Positions 1 through 11,200 of a stretch of DNA of 64,000 bases are shown in pieces. The notes beneath the pieces are model-generated. The model did no database searches. It was not told the DNA's origin and saw nothing but the letters and a program-made list of their open reading frames with translations. Source of the stretch: Ovis canadensis (taxonomy: Eukaryota; Chordata; Mammalia; Artiodactyla; Bovidae); assembly GCF_042477335.2 (NCBI RefSeq), contig NC_091247.1:223720001-223784000 (forward strand), read 5' to 3'. A program made the translations under genes and the position numbers. Positions within the stretch are counted from its first letter, which is position 1. Each line of letters begins with the position of its first letter.

Positions 1-490
1 ATGCCATCTAGCCATCTCATCCTCTGTTGTCCCCTTCTCTTCCTGCCCCCAATCCCTCCCAGCATCAGAGTCTTTTCCAATGAGTCAACTCTTCGCATGA
101 GGTGGCCAAAGTACTGGAGTTTCAGCTTTAGCATCATTTCTTCCAAAGAAATCCCAGGGCTGATCTTCTTCAGAATGGACTGGTTGGATCTCCTTGCAGT
201 CCAAGGGACTCTCAAGAGTCTTCTCCAACACCACAGTTCAAAAACATCAATTCTTCAGTGCTCAGCCTTCTTCACAGTCCAACTCTCACATCCATACATG
301 ACCACAGGAAAAACCATAGCCTTGACTAGACGGACCTTAGTCGGCAAAGTAATGTCTCTGCTTTTGAATATGCTATCTAGGTTGGTCGTAACTTTTCTTC
401 CAAGAAGTAAGCGTCTTTTAATTTCATGGCTGCAGTCACCATCTGCAGTGATTTTGGAGCCCCAAAAAATAAAGTCTGACACTAGCCCCT
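1..490 (-). repeat. BovB LINE 3' region, cut by window edge
   Basis: Reverse complement of the 3' third of the BovB (RTE) LINE. It matches the BovB copy at 55460-55860 of this window almost base for base on the opposite strand, for example the stretch reading back as CESWTVKK. Open frames here are decayed reverse-transcriptase tail, not a host gene. The copy continues beyond position 1. Confidence 0.93.
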
Positions 491-604
491 GGCATACAAC
501 TTTTCTTTCCCGTCACACCCAGAATGGAATTTCTCCTGCTGTTTGTCAAAGTAGAGGTGAAGAAAATGTTTCTTTTTCTTTTTAAGGAAGAGAGAATTTT
601 ATTT

Positions 605-799
605 TTAAAAAATATTTATTTATTTGGCTGTGCTGGGTCTTGGTTGCAGCGTGTGGACTTCTAGCTGTGGCATGTGAGAGCTTTAGCTGTGGCATGCAAA
701 CTTAGTTGTGGTATATGGGATCTAGTTCCCTGATCAGGGTTCGAACCCAGGAACCCTGTGCTGGGAGCATGGAATCCTAGCCACCACTAGGGAAGTCCC
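605..799 (-). repeat. CHR-type SINE (tRNA-Glu derived)
   Basis: Antisense CHR-2-like SINE. It begins with an AT-rich tail and a 'ggctgtgctgggtc' motif and ends with 'ccactagggaagtccc', the complement of the tRNA-derived head. Family assignment is from recognition of the consensus. Confidence 0.8.
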
Positions 800-949
800 A
801 GAAAATGCTTGACAATGAACATAAAAAGAATAAACAGGATGAAGTTTTAATTTAATAATATAATTTGCAAGAGGCATACCTTTTTAACCCAGGAACTGGA
901 TTCCCGGAAATTTTTTCTTAAAGAAGTAATCAGAAAATATAAAGGGAAT

Positions 950-1380
950 CATATATAAACGATTTTATCACATTATTCATAAGAGCAAAAAATTGGAAAC
1001 AACCCAGAAGCCCATTAATAGGAGTCTAACTAGAGAATGGTACATTCATACAATGCAATTCTACATAACAAATTATGACATATTTATTGACAGCAAGTTA
1101 TATTTGAGATCAAAAAGTTACAAAGTTAGGCATAGTTTGATCTCATTTTAAAAATCCTACCTAAATATATCTGGGAATTTATGTATTTAAACAAGTCTGA
1201 AAATAGATATAGTGAAATATTAGCAGTGATTTCTGGACTATAGTAAGAGTATAGGAAGATATATATAAACACAGGCATACAGGAATATATCTTTACTCAC
1301 TTCATTCTTCTTTTCTGTATTTTCTGAAAAATTTTAATGACTGTGTGTTATTTTATATAACCAAAAAAATCTCCAAAACT
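950..1380 (+). repeat. Old L1 3'-end-like fragment
   Basis: Contains the degraded phrase typical of mammalian L1M 3' ends (isolated 'ggaaacaacccagaagcccattaatagg'-like wording followed by 'gaatggtacattcatacaatg'). Strongly diverged; family call is tentative. Confidence 0.5.
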
Positions 1381-1617
1381 AAAAGAAAAACTTTAAACCT
1401 CCAAGCAGTACAAGCCAGTGAAAGCTTACTGGATAGACTACCAGGGGGCTGGAATTTGTGTTTTTGACTCCCAATCCTTTGCTTTGCGAACTGAGCCAGA
1501 CCTGTGTCTCACTTCTCCACCTGCACAGTACAAAAGTAATTAATCCTTTCAATAGAGAGAATAAAGTGAGAATGAATGCATTAGAAAAAAAATCTGTAAA
1601 TGTCATACCTATAAACT

Positions 1618-1894
1618 GCTGCTGCTGCTGCTGCTAAGTCGCTTCAGTCGTGCCCAACTCTGTGCGACCCCATAGACAGCAGCCCACCAGGCTCCTCCAT
1701 CCCTGGGATCCTCCAGGCAAGAACACTGGAGTGGGGTGCCATTTCCTTCTCCAATGCATGAAAGTGAAAAGTGAAGGTTAAAGTGAAGTCGTGTCCAACT
1801 CTTAGTGACCCCATGGACTGCAGCCTACCAGGCTCCTCCATCCATGGGATTTTCCAGGCAAGAGTACTGGAGTGGGGTGCCATTGCCTTCTCCG
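1618..1894 (-). repeat. Bov-A2 SINE (dimer)
   Basis: Two Bov-A units in tandem, reversed, starting with a (CTG)n run that is the complement of the element's CAG tail. It is flanked by an 11-bp target-site duplication, acctataaact, at 1607-1617 and 1895-1905, so both ends of the insertion are defined. Confidence 0.93.
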
Positions 1895-1945
1895 ACCTAT
1901 AAACTAGCTGTAAGTTAAAAGAGGAATAGAAAGGACTTTCTCAAT

Positions 1946-2263
1946 TTTTTAAAAAAGATTTATTTATGGCTGTGCTGGGTCTTCGCTGCTGTGCGCGCAT
2001 CTTCTCCCGTTGCAGCTGGTGGGAACTACTTCCTAGCTGTGATGCGTGGGCTTCACATCGCAGTGGTCTCTCTTGTTGTGGAGCATGGGCTCTAGGCATG
2101 TGGATTCATTACTTGTGGCTCCCGGGCTCTAGAGCACAGGCTCAATAGTTGTGGCGCACAGGCTTAGTGGCCCCACAGCATGTGGGTCTTCCCGAACCAG
2201 GGTTTGAACTCAGAACTCCTGCACTGGCAAACAGATTCTTTATCACTGAGCCACCAGGGAAGT
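1946..2263 (-). repeat. CHR-1-type SINE
   Basis: Long reversed CHR-type SINE with the repeated 'gttgtggc..gggct' motifs, ending 'gccaccagggaagtc' (complement of the tRNA-related head). Confidence 0.8.
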
Positions 2264-2574
2264 CAATACAAAATAGCACAGGTGCACAAGTCTTTGGAGG
2301 TGGGTGGGTAGGAGAACACAAAATTCCAGAAAGGCTTCCAGGAAGAGCTGATTCCTAATCTCCACAAGCATAGGAGAAAGACTTGGATTTATGGAGCCAC
2401 CCTTGGATTCAGAGGCCACAGGCTTCCCTTGAGCCTTGTAGCATCATATAGAGGTTCAGACAGTTCATTACAGAAAGAGTTACACATCTTTAATCATATG
2501 TTCCTCTAGGTTTGAAAAGGGAATGCACACACTCGCTCAGAAGGCTTACTTTTAGGGACATCTGAAGAATGTGC

Positions 2575-2755
2575 TGTGGCAATGTAGAAAGTTCTGGGGT
2601 CAGCCTAAATTTTAAATCCTGACCCTCAATCATTGAATGACCACAGATAAATTACCCTTGAAGCCTTAACTATCTTATCTGTTAATGGGAATCAATCTCA
2701 TGTATTTAGAGTTATTACAAAGGTATCAAGATATATGTAAGTTCATTGTGCCTGG
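2575..2755 (+). repeat. MIR SINE
   Basis: Diverged MIR in sense orientation: the core phrase corresponding to 'cctcatctgtaaaatggg' is readable as 'tatcttatctgttaatggg', followed by 'gtgcctggcac'. Confidence 0.65.
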
Positions 2756-2767
2756 CACTTACCAGGC

Positions 2768-2882
2768 ACTCTGGACGTGAGTCTGAGTGAACTCCAGGAG
2801 TTGGTGATGGACAGGGAGGCCTGGCGTACTGCGATTCATGGGGTTGCAAAGAGTTGGACACGACTGAGCGACTGAACTGAAC
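2768..2882 (+). repeat. BovB 3'-end fragment
   Basis: Only the last roughly 115 bp of BovB: '..gttggtgatggacaggga..' through 'cgactgagcgactgaactgaact', the standard BovB 3' terminus. Confidence 0.9.
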
Positions 2883-2885
2883 TAC

Positions 2886-3552
2886 ACACAGAGATTCCAT
2901 CACCCATTCTCACAGTTAGTGCCAAACCAAGTTTTCCTTCCCTTTCCCCAGACTGGGTCTCATTTGCTGGGTTCCACAGTTTTACTGCCGTCTATGCGCA
3001 TTTTTGGAGCATGTTTCCTTGAGTGCTATGCTAGGCACTGGTGCCTTGTCCCCACCTCCCCCTGACCCTCATATCTGTCTCCTAATTTCCTCTCCACTGT
3101 CTTTATAGTTATTTTCTATCTTCTCTTTTCTCATGCAGTCCATGGTAAGTTATTTTCTTGTCTCTTGTGTCTCAAGGAACATAATTTTCAGGGGCTACCA
3201 GTATGCCCCATAAAGAAAGCACTAACCCAAGGTCCAGTAACTTCTATAGTAAAAATCCTGCGGGGTCACATCAATTGCATTTACTGCATGTAAAAATATT
3301 CTACAAGTGAGCCTTTGTATATCTTTGGTATTCTGGTGACAGTCAACACTGCTAGGTAAGTAATTCACCAGCCTAGAAGCAGGGCTCTCCAGAGACGTGT
3401 GGTGTTTGGTGCCATGAGGTCACAAGTCTTTAGCTTTTCTAGAGAGCCAAGATGAGACAGTAGCTCAGCCAGTGACTCTGTGCTACTGAACCAGTTCATA
3501 TTTTACTGATGAACTGATAAACGTTTGGGTGCCTTCATCTGAATGTTGGATT
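2886..3552. other. Intergenic stretch, nothing recognised
   Basis: No exon-like frame, RNA gene or repeat family I can name between the BovB tail and the next Bov-tA. Confidence 0.5.
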
Positions 3553-3757
3553 ATTGTTCAGTCGCTAAAGTGTTAGTTGCTCAGTTGTGTCCAACTCTCT
3601 GCAACCTCCTGGACTGTAGCCCACCAGGCTCTTCTGTCCATGGGATTCTCCAGGCAAGAATACTGGAGTGGGCTGCCATTCCCTTCTCCAGGGGATCTTT
3701 GCAACCCAGGGATGGAACCCGGGTCCCCTGCATTGAAGGCAGATTCTTTACTGTCTA
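3553..3757 (-). repeat. Bov-tA SINE
   Basis: Reversed Bov-tA: Bov-A body first, then the reverse complement of the tRNA-Glu-derived head ('aacccgggtcccctgcattg..'). Confidence 0.92.
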
Positions 3758-3758
3758 G

Positions 3759-4100
3759 TCAGTCAGTTTAGTCGCTCAGTCGTGTCCGACACTTTGCAGC
3801 CCCACGGACTGCAGCATGCTAGGCTTCCCTGTCCTTCACTATCTCCCGGAGTTCACTCAAACTCATGTCCATTGAGTTGGTGATACCATCCAACCATCTC
3901 ATCCTCTGTCACCCTCTTCTCTTCCTGCCCTCAATCTTTCCCAGTATTAGGGAAAGATGAGTTGGCTCTTTTCAATGAGTTGACTCTTCGCATCAGATGG
4001 CCTAAGCACTGGAGCTTCGGCATCAGTCCTTCCAATGAATATTCAGGGTTGATTTCTTTTAGAGTTGACTGGTTGATCTCCTTGCTGTCCAAGGGACTCT
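3759..4100 (-). repeat. BovB LINE 3' fragment
   Basis: Reversed BovB 3' end, directly abutting the preceding Bov-tA. It starts with the complement of the terminal 'gactgaactgaact' motif and runs to 'ccaagggactct'. Confidence 0.92.
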
Positions 4101-4462
4101 TGTAGTGGTTAAAACATAAAATTACTGGGTTTGGCTTCACTTTTGATGAGGTACACAAAAGCCTTCCAGAAAAGAAATGTTCATGATTAAAACAAATGGG
4201 AAGACGAAACACTGCCTCAAAGTAAAACGTAGTCGGCTTTCTTGGTTTAAACAGCATTTATCTGGTTCATGTTTTGGTGGTAGATGTTTACTAGACTTCC
4301 TGTGGTGATCATTTTGCAATATGTATGCATGTGAAATCACTCCGTCGTAAATCTGAAACTAATAAAATGTTGTATGTCAATTACATCTGAGTGGAAAACC
4401 TTGGCATTTATTAAGCACATTTACATGTCATATACTCTGCCAGATGCATACATACATATATA

Positions 4463-4660
4463 TGGGCTTCCCTGGTGGCCCAGTTGGTAAAGAATATGCC
4501 TGCAGTGACGGAGACCTAGGTTGGGAAGGAGGGCAAGCCCTGAAGGAGGGCATGGCAGCCTATTCCAGTATTCTTGCCTGGAGAATCCCCATGGACAGAA
4601 GAGCCTGGAGGGCTACAGCCCACGGGGTCACAAAGAGCTGGACATGACTGGGCCACTAAG
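4463..4660 (+). repeat. Bov-tA SINE
   Basis: Sense Bov-tA beginning 'tgggcttccctggtggccc' (tRNA-derived head) and ending 'gactgggccactaagca'. It grades into a (CA)n microsatellite. Confidence 0.92.
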
Positions 4661-4772
4661 CACACACACACACACACACACACATATACATCTTCACCCA
4701 GCCAACAGAAGTGATTACTTGCAAGGCTGGTTCTAAAAATTAAAAATTACACACACACACACACACACACAT
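4659..4772. repeat. (CA)n microsatellites
   Basis: Two CA tracts (4659-4684 and about 4750-4772) at the 3' side of the Bov-tA, consistent with microsatellite growth from a SINE tail. Confidence 0.9.
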
Positions 4773-4867
4773 ATAAAATAGCCTTGCCTGGTAATCATTT
4801 CTATTGGGCAGATAAACACATAAAAACTAAGAAAGGAGAGAAAATGACTTGTCTGTGGCTAAAATGC

Positions 4868-5140
4868 TTTTGTTAAAAAAATTAATCTTCATTGGAGTAT
4901 AGTTGATTCACAGTTCCATGCCGAGACGTCTCTGCTGTATAGCAAAGTAAATCAGCTACATACATACACATATCCCCACTTTTTTAGTTTCTATTCCTAC
5001 ATAGGTAGAGTGTTGAGTAGTAGGTCCCAATTAGCCATCTATTTTATATATAGTGTATGCACGTACCATCTCCCAATCCATCCTTACCCTTGTCCCCCGT
5101 GACAAGTCCATTCTCTACATCTGTGACTCCACCCCACGAT
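4868..5140 (-). repeat. L1 3' UTR fragment
   Basis: Reversed L1 3' UTR of the kind common in cetartiodactyls ('cattggagtatagttgatt..' and 'catctattttatatatagt..'). Confidence 0.7.
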
Positions 5141-5254
5141 GCTTTTAAGTGATAGAATGAAAGTCTGAACCTAGCGCTGACTCAAAACCCAGAGTGCTTG
5201 CCACTGAACTACAGCTACATCTATTCAGTCATATCCTCCATCAATAATAATACT

Positions 5255-5520
5255 GTAGTAACAGTCGTCACTAGTATTTATCTAGCTCTTCCCATATGGC
5301 AAGCCTTGTGCTAGGAAATTTATATATATGATCTCATTCAATCCTCACAATCACCCTATGAGGTAGGTTTATCACCATCTCCATTTCATAGTTGAGAAAA
5401 CTGAGTTTTATACCAGTTTGGCAATTGCCTTGTTCCCACAGCTGGTAGAGAGCAAGACCAGAATTGAACTTAGGTCTGTCTAACTCCAGAACCCATTCTC
5501 GTAATCATTACACTAGACTG
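5255..5520 (-). repeat. MIR SINE
   Basis: Well-preserved MIR, reversed: 'aatcctcacaatcaccctat' followed by 'gaggtaggt' and 'gagaaaactgag', ending near 'cattacactagactgc'. Confidence 0.9.
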
Positions 5521-5529
5521 CAGGAAACC

Positions 5530-5700
5530 CAACTCTCGTCCTGGCTCCAACCAGGCAAGTCATTTGATAGCTGTCTCAATTTCCTTATTAATTAAATGGG
5601 AATATGGTTACTTGTCCCCTATTTCACAGAGGTGTTGGGAGTATAAAATGAGAAAGTGTATAAGCTTTAAGAAGGGAAATTGCCATATAAATCTGGGCTT
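5530..5700 (+). repeat. MIR SINE
   Basis: Second MIR, sense, inverted with respect to its neighbour: 'caatttccttattaattaaatggg' region, then 'gttgggagtataaaatgag'. Confidence 0.8.
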
Positions 5701-5756
5701 GTTACAAGTTTCACTTGGATCTTCCTTCTCCCACGATCATAAAGGGATTTAGCTGA

Positions 5757-5900
5757 CATTATGAGCTCTCAAATACCCTCGGAGATGGATCGATCGTATT
5801 ATTGCCTCCACTTATAAAAAAGCTGAAATACGAGATGACATAACTTGTTAGTGGCAGAGCTGAGAATAAAACCCAAGATTCTAACTTCAACTGCTTATGT
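5757..5900 (-). repeat. MIR SINE
   Basis: Third MIR of the cluster, reversed: 'taacttgttagtggcagagc' followed by 'tgagaataaaacccaag'. Confidence 0.7.
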
Positions 5901-7010
5901 TCCGATGGTAAATCCTATTTCTGCATTTCAAACTTAACAGTAAAATAGACAAGAATGGACATTTAACCACTTTAAAGCACAGATTAAATGCTTACAGATG
6001 AAATTTTCTAACATAATCTCTAAGGTTCTTAATCCTCATTTTCTAGAGAAACTGCATAAAGAATCAGAAAGTCTTCCATTCCCCTTGTATAGAATTCAGC
6101 TCCTTAGTTTTCTCAAGCAACTTATTAACAATCAAAGGTTATACAACTGGGTGAGTTATTAACTCGTAGTGAGCTCAGCTTTCACAGGGAACATAAACCT
6201 CAAAGTGAAATTGTTCCCTCATAAAATCAGATAAAAAAGAAGTATCAGATACATTCTCACATCATAAACATCCAATATAACTATATATCCTGACTTGGGA
6301 ATTATTTTAACATATCAACAATTCATAATACCCTGAGCTCAAAATTCAAGTTCCAAAGTGAACATCAAAATTAAAATAATAACAAAATACATATGGTATC
6401 TTATGGTCATTCTTCCCCCAAGCTCCCTGCTCATGCCTTGACACACTCACACACACACACTTTAAAATATAAAATATATACATATAATAAAAAGCAGTTA
6501 GTGGGGCCAATTCTCTAGCTTTTAGAGAAGTGTCTCAGATTATCATTCCTCTTAGTTTTTGTTTTCCAGAACAACACAATGATCTGTTGATTATTACTAG
6601 TCTAATAATCATGTATTTTGAAATTACCACAGGGACGAGAGAGAAAATAAATTTCCACTCTCAAAATGGAACTTAAGTTCTAGTATAGAATGGACACAGA
6701 CACTTCATTATTACTCGAATTGACTGAATTAGGCTTATAAAGGAAAAACCTGTCATTTTGATATAGGGGCTAAAATAAAGTCTAAAAAAGCTGCTGTTCT
6801 ACTCATGTCAAGAGAATCTGCTTCTTGAGTGCCTTGAGACGTCAAAATTCATTGTTGACCACATAATGAAAGTCCTACCGACCTGAACATGTGCTGTGGG
6901 GTGAACGTAAATGATGACAGAACTTCTGGTCTTTTCACAGGGTGCTCTAATATAATACATTAGTCTACCTGTCCTTCGATATTGAAGGAGCTCTAAGTTC
7001 TCTTGAACTT
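5901..7010. other. AT-rich intergenic DNA, nothing recognised
   Basis: AT-rich sequence with a short (AC)n tract near 6445. No coding exon, RNA gene or confident repeat family seen. Confidence 0.5.
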
Positions 7011-7014
7011 TGAT

Positions 7015-7140
7015 GAGTACAGATCACGTGAGTATCTTGTTAAAACACAGAAGATGATTCAGAAGGTCTGGGGTGTCCAACGAGCTCCCAGGGTGATGTT
7101 GATGCTACTGTTTGGGATCCACACTTTGAGTAGCAGGACT
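7015..7140 (+). repeat. MER5A-type hAT-Charlie element
   Basis: Contains the MER5A landmarks 'cttgttaaaacacag' and 'ggtgatgttgatgctactg' followed by 'ccacactttgag'. It is a nonautonomous DNA-transposon fossil just beyond the likely SLC25A17 poly(A) site. Confidence 0.75.
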
Positions 7141-7180
7141 CTAAGCAACATTTTCAAACAGAAATAACCTTAACCAGAAC

Positions 7181-7186
7181 TTTATT
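7181..7186 (-). terminator. SLC25A17: Candidate SLC25A17 poly(A) signal (AATAAA), distal
   Basis: TTTATT on the plus strand reads AATAAA on the gene strand, about 940 nt beyond the stop codon. It is the first canonical hexamer downstream of the stop on the minus strand. Not proven to be used. Confidence 0.5.
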
Positions 7187-7427
7187 CTTAAAATATACAG
7201 CCTCTACCATGAGTTTATAAAAGAAGACAGTATTCCAGAGCCTAAACAAGGTATCTGCTCCCTTTCCCTTTTCTGTGATTTTGACCAGCTGGTTGTTAAA
7301 CCCAATGTAACACTGTAAAGGGCAAATTTTAAGAATCGCTTTTGTGCTTAAAATCTACTGGGGCCCATATGGGTGAACACAAAACCTCAAGTTCTGTAAT
7401 GAAAAGGTTGATTCAAAATAAATATTT

Positions 7428-7433
7428 TTTAAT
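7428..7433 (-). terminator. SLC25A17: Candidate SLC25A17 poly(A) signal (ATTAAA), proximal
   Basis: TTTAAT on the plus strand gives ATTAAA on the gene strand, about 690 nt after the stop. ATTAAA is the commonest variant signal. This would give a shorter 3' UTR than the hexamer at 7181. Confidence 0.35.
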
Positions 7434-8125
7434 TATGTCAGATACGAAAGAATAAGTGATGCTTATAAAGAGTTTATAAGAGAATCATTTGGAATTAATA
7501 ATTTTCATTTCCCCCACAAAATAAATAGTTCACACACTAAAGAAGATATCTTTCCTTAATTAGGAGAAAAAAAGCTCAAGAATAATAGTCATGCCTGTGG
7601 CATAGTCATAACATTTTTAGTGAGGAAAATACCAAGATGAAGACGTGCAAAAGTATATAGGAGGAGAATACCAAGAGAATTACATGGTAGCAAATTGGTT
7701 GTAGAAGCTGGAGGGCGGGGGGGCAGTGGGGGGCGGGGGCGGGGTTGGTTCAGGGAAAGAGAATAGCTGGTAAATTTAAAAAAGACTTTAACTGGAGAAG
7801 ATTATACATGACAGCAATAGTCCATTCCCTTCAGGAAAATCAATAAATCCCCATCAAGTTTCATTTTTAGGTTTTCGATCATGTGTGCTTTTCATATGGC
7901 CATTGGTCCAACCTCCTCCACAAGACTCAACCAACCATCAAAAAAGTTGAGTTGGCAATGAGTCGAGCTGGAGTCAAGCTGGCTGTAACCGTGCTCGTGT
8001 GTGTGCCCTCAGATGCATCTCAAGCCAGCGAGGGCAGATTTCTCCGTGGGAGGGGCAAGTACAGTGGAATCACTTGCCCCCATCTGGAGCACTTCTGAGT
8101 GCCGGGGGCGGGGGTGAGAGGTGTC

Positions 8126-8273
8126 TCAGTGCTTGCGCGTGCTCTTCAGCCCCATGACCATGAAGGTGGCGGCCGTCAGTTTCTCGTAAACAAGGAACAT
8201 GAGCGCAGCAGTCAGGACCGTCTGCAGCAGCTTGGCTTCAAGGCCTTTGTAGAGTCCCGCAATTCCAAAACGC
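8126..8273 (-). CDS. SLC25A17: SLC25A17 coding exon 9 (C-terminus and stop)
   Basis: Acceptor ctttcag before 8273. The exon encodes [17 protein letters not shown] through GLKSTRKH and TGA at 8128-8126. It holds the last transmembrane helix of carrier repeat 3 ([12 protein letters not shown] is the conserved matrix-helix/H6 entry). It is joined in phase 2 to exon 8 to complete an Arg codon. Confidence 0.95.
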
Positions 8274-11200
8274 CTGAAAGGAGAGGAAAAAACAAAAGGT
8301 TTTCAAAGAAACATACTATTTGCAAAGGCTTATTCTTAGGATCAAAAGAAGCAATCAAAGTTTTAGATATTAACAGACTTCTGTTACTTAAGTACTTTAT
8401 CTTTGAAGGTGCTTGGGAATTGATAAAAGTTGATTATTTCTTCAAAGCCATGATTAATCAGCGGAATGCTGACAGTATCTCACAGACAGGGTACAGATCC
8501 TAAAATCCTAAAACCATTTTAATGCCAACATCTAAGATTAACAAAGAACTTTTAGATCTTGACTTTAAGGCTCTCCCAACAAAGTTATTTCAACCTAACA
8601 GTCCCTAAATGGTAGCAGAGCTGCCAATTGGTTTAGATCATTGTAGCCTGAACAGAACTAGAGAAAGTGACAGGAATGAAAATCTCTCCGAGTCTTTCTG
8701 TACATTTGACCTTATAACTGAGTGGTTCTCAAATTTAGTGTATGTCACAATCACTGGGAAGGCTCGGTGAACCACAAATTGCTGGGTTCTATCCACAGAG
8801 TTTCCGAAGCATTAAGCCTGGGATGGGACTCAAGAATCTGAATTGCTAATAAGCTCCCAGGTGATGAGGATGACAAGGCCCGCCTGGACACCAGCCCTTT
8901 AGAACGACTGCTCTAACCACAGAAAAGAATGCTTCAGCTAGAAACAGAAGCTCAGAGTAAATGACGTCTCCAGAGCTAATTACTGAGACTGAATTAATCT
9001 CATCTGCTGGTTCATCAGCAACTCCAGGGCTCTACATAGCACGCATGCGGACTGAGATATTAAAAGTCAGTCAAGTGCTCCATTCAGGAGCTATTCTACA
9101 TTTTACATACTTGCTATGTGCGAACACCTATTATTTGGAGTGAATCATGTGATAAATAGAAATGAAAAGCCTTGACTAATGAAATTCTAGTTCATTAGCT
9201 AACTTATGTTCCCCCAAGAAACCCAAGAAATGCCACCCTAGTGTTTCTCAAGGTGAGATCTGCTAGGAGATAACAGAAAAAAAAAATCTATTTAGTCCCT
9301 GTCCTCAGTTCCCGGCACAGAGTTCTAGGAGCTCTTGCTTATAATTTCCTAAGAGAAAAGAACACTAGTAACATTTCTTTATTCTAACAATTGGTCTTTG
9401 ATTCTAGTTCCTGACACAGAGCTCCTAAATCCCTTAAGTCCTGGGTGGCAGTAGTGTCTTCTGTTCTAATGAGGTGATTCCTGCTGGACTCTTGGGTGGG
9501 GTTGGTCACCAGAAAGACCAAGCAAAGATCAGAAGCCACAAATTTCCAGCACCACGTACTATTCTCCAGAGAGGAGAGGGGGCTGGAAATGGAGCGAAAA
9601 ATATATGTTCTTTATACAGAATTTTGGAAACACATATACTTTTTGTTAATAGTGACTATCTCCTGGTAAAGAGTCAGAAAACAGTGTAGACATGCATGTA
9701 TTTATAGCTTTATTAAAGTTTAAATGGCTTCAGTTTGACGAGTTTTGACTGACGGGTACATCCGGGAACCATCACCACGTTCAAGGTCATGAACGTATCC
9801 ATCATCCATCATCCCCGGGGGGATGGTGTCCTCACGTCCCTTTGCCGTCACTGTAGATCGTTTTCTAAGTTTAAGTGATGAGAGTGTGTGTGTGCACAGT
9901 GGTGTCCAACTCTTTTGCGACCCCATGGACTGTAGCTCACCAGGCTCCTCTGTCCATGGAAGTTCCCAGGCAAGAATACTGGAGCGGGTTGCCATTTCCT
10001 TCTCCAAGGGATCTTCCTAACCCAGGGACTGAACCCACATCTCTCCCATCTCCTGCACTGGCAGGTGGATTCATAAAAGTGGAATCATACAACATGAATT
10101 CCTTTCTGTCTGATCTCTTTTATTCAGCATAACTATTCTGAGATCTACCCACATTTTTGCATGTATCAATATTTCTTTTTCCTTTCTGAATAGTATTCCA
10201 CTGTACAGGTATATCACAGCTTGTACCTACTCATTCAATGATGGACATTTGGGATGTTTCCAGTTTTTGACTCTAACAAATGAAGCTGTTACTAACATTT
10301 ATGCACAGGTCTTTGTGTAGACATGTTTCATTTGTCTTGGGTAAATATCGTGAAAGGGAATGGCTGGGTCTATAGGAGGCGTATGCTTAACTTTATAAGA
10401 AAACGCCACACTGCATTCCAAAGTGCTTGTGCCATTCTGAATTCCCACCAGCAGAGGGAAGTTCTAGTTGCTTCATTCTTGCCAACACTGGGTATGATCA
10501 GCATTTTTGTTTTTTTAACTTTACACCAATTCTTTAATTTTTTATCCCAAGCATATTCTATCTTTATAATAAACTTAGTTTAAAATATCTTACATCTAGG
10601 AACAGTAATAAAGTTATAATAGCTTCTGCCTCAAAGGTGCTGACCTATTTGATTTCCCCTTTAAATGAAATGGGGAGATGACGACAGTACCTGCCTCAAA
10701 GGGCTGCTGTGAGGATTAAGTGAGATTACCCAAGTAGAGCATCTGGCTTAGTGTCTGCCACATAATAGCTCAAAAACGCTAACTCCTCTTGCCACCATCA
10801 TCACTGTTGCCGTAATTGTGATGACAGCTATTGTTCCTCTGCCTACCCTCCTTCCCTTTCCCATGATGACTGCCAGCTCTCTGACACCCACTTATTTCTA
10901 TCTACAAGGGGTTTTGGGATACGTCATCCATGGAGCACTACTCAGCAGAGCAGTCTCTATATTAGATTACAGGAGTACTCTCCTTTGTTTCAGGTGTGAA
11001 AGTCGCTCAGTCATGCACGATTCTGTGTGACCCTATGGACTAGACAGTCCATGGAATTCTCCAGGCCAGAACAGTGGAGTGGGTAGCCTTTCCCTTCTTC
11101 AGGGGATCTTCCCAACCCAGGGGTTGAACCCAGGTCTCCTGCATTGCAGGCGAATTTCTTTACCAGCTGAGCCACAAGGAAAGCCCAAGAATACTAGAGT

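Larger units (their letters stand above)
7181..8125 (-). other. SLC25A17: Presumed SLC25A17 3' UTR
   Basis: Non-coding stretch downstream of the stop as far as the first AATAAA. It contains a G-rich tract on the plus strand at 7713-7746 (C-rich in the mRNA). Extent inferred from poly(A) hexamers only. Confidence 0.55.

Noticed and set aside
1618-1635. (CTG)n runs at 1618 and 27409 as independent microsatellites or expansions
   Set aside because: They are the complement of the CAG tail belonging to Bov-A2 elements.
4463-4540. tRNA-like segments at Bov-tA and CHR heads as tRNA genes
   Set aside because: They are the tRNA-Glu-derived 5' ends of SINEs with decayed cloverleaf potential, recurring about 25 times.
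8099-8503. 134-codon plus-strand frame at 8.1 kb
   Set aside because: It is the antisense shadow of SLC25A17 exon 9 and the adjoining intron.
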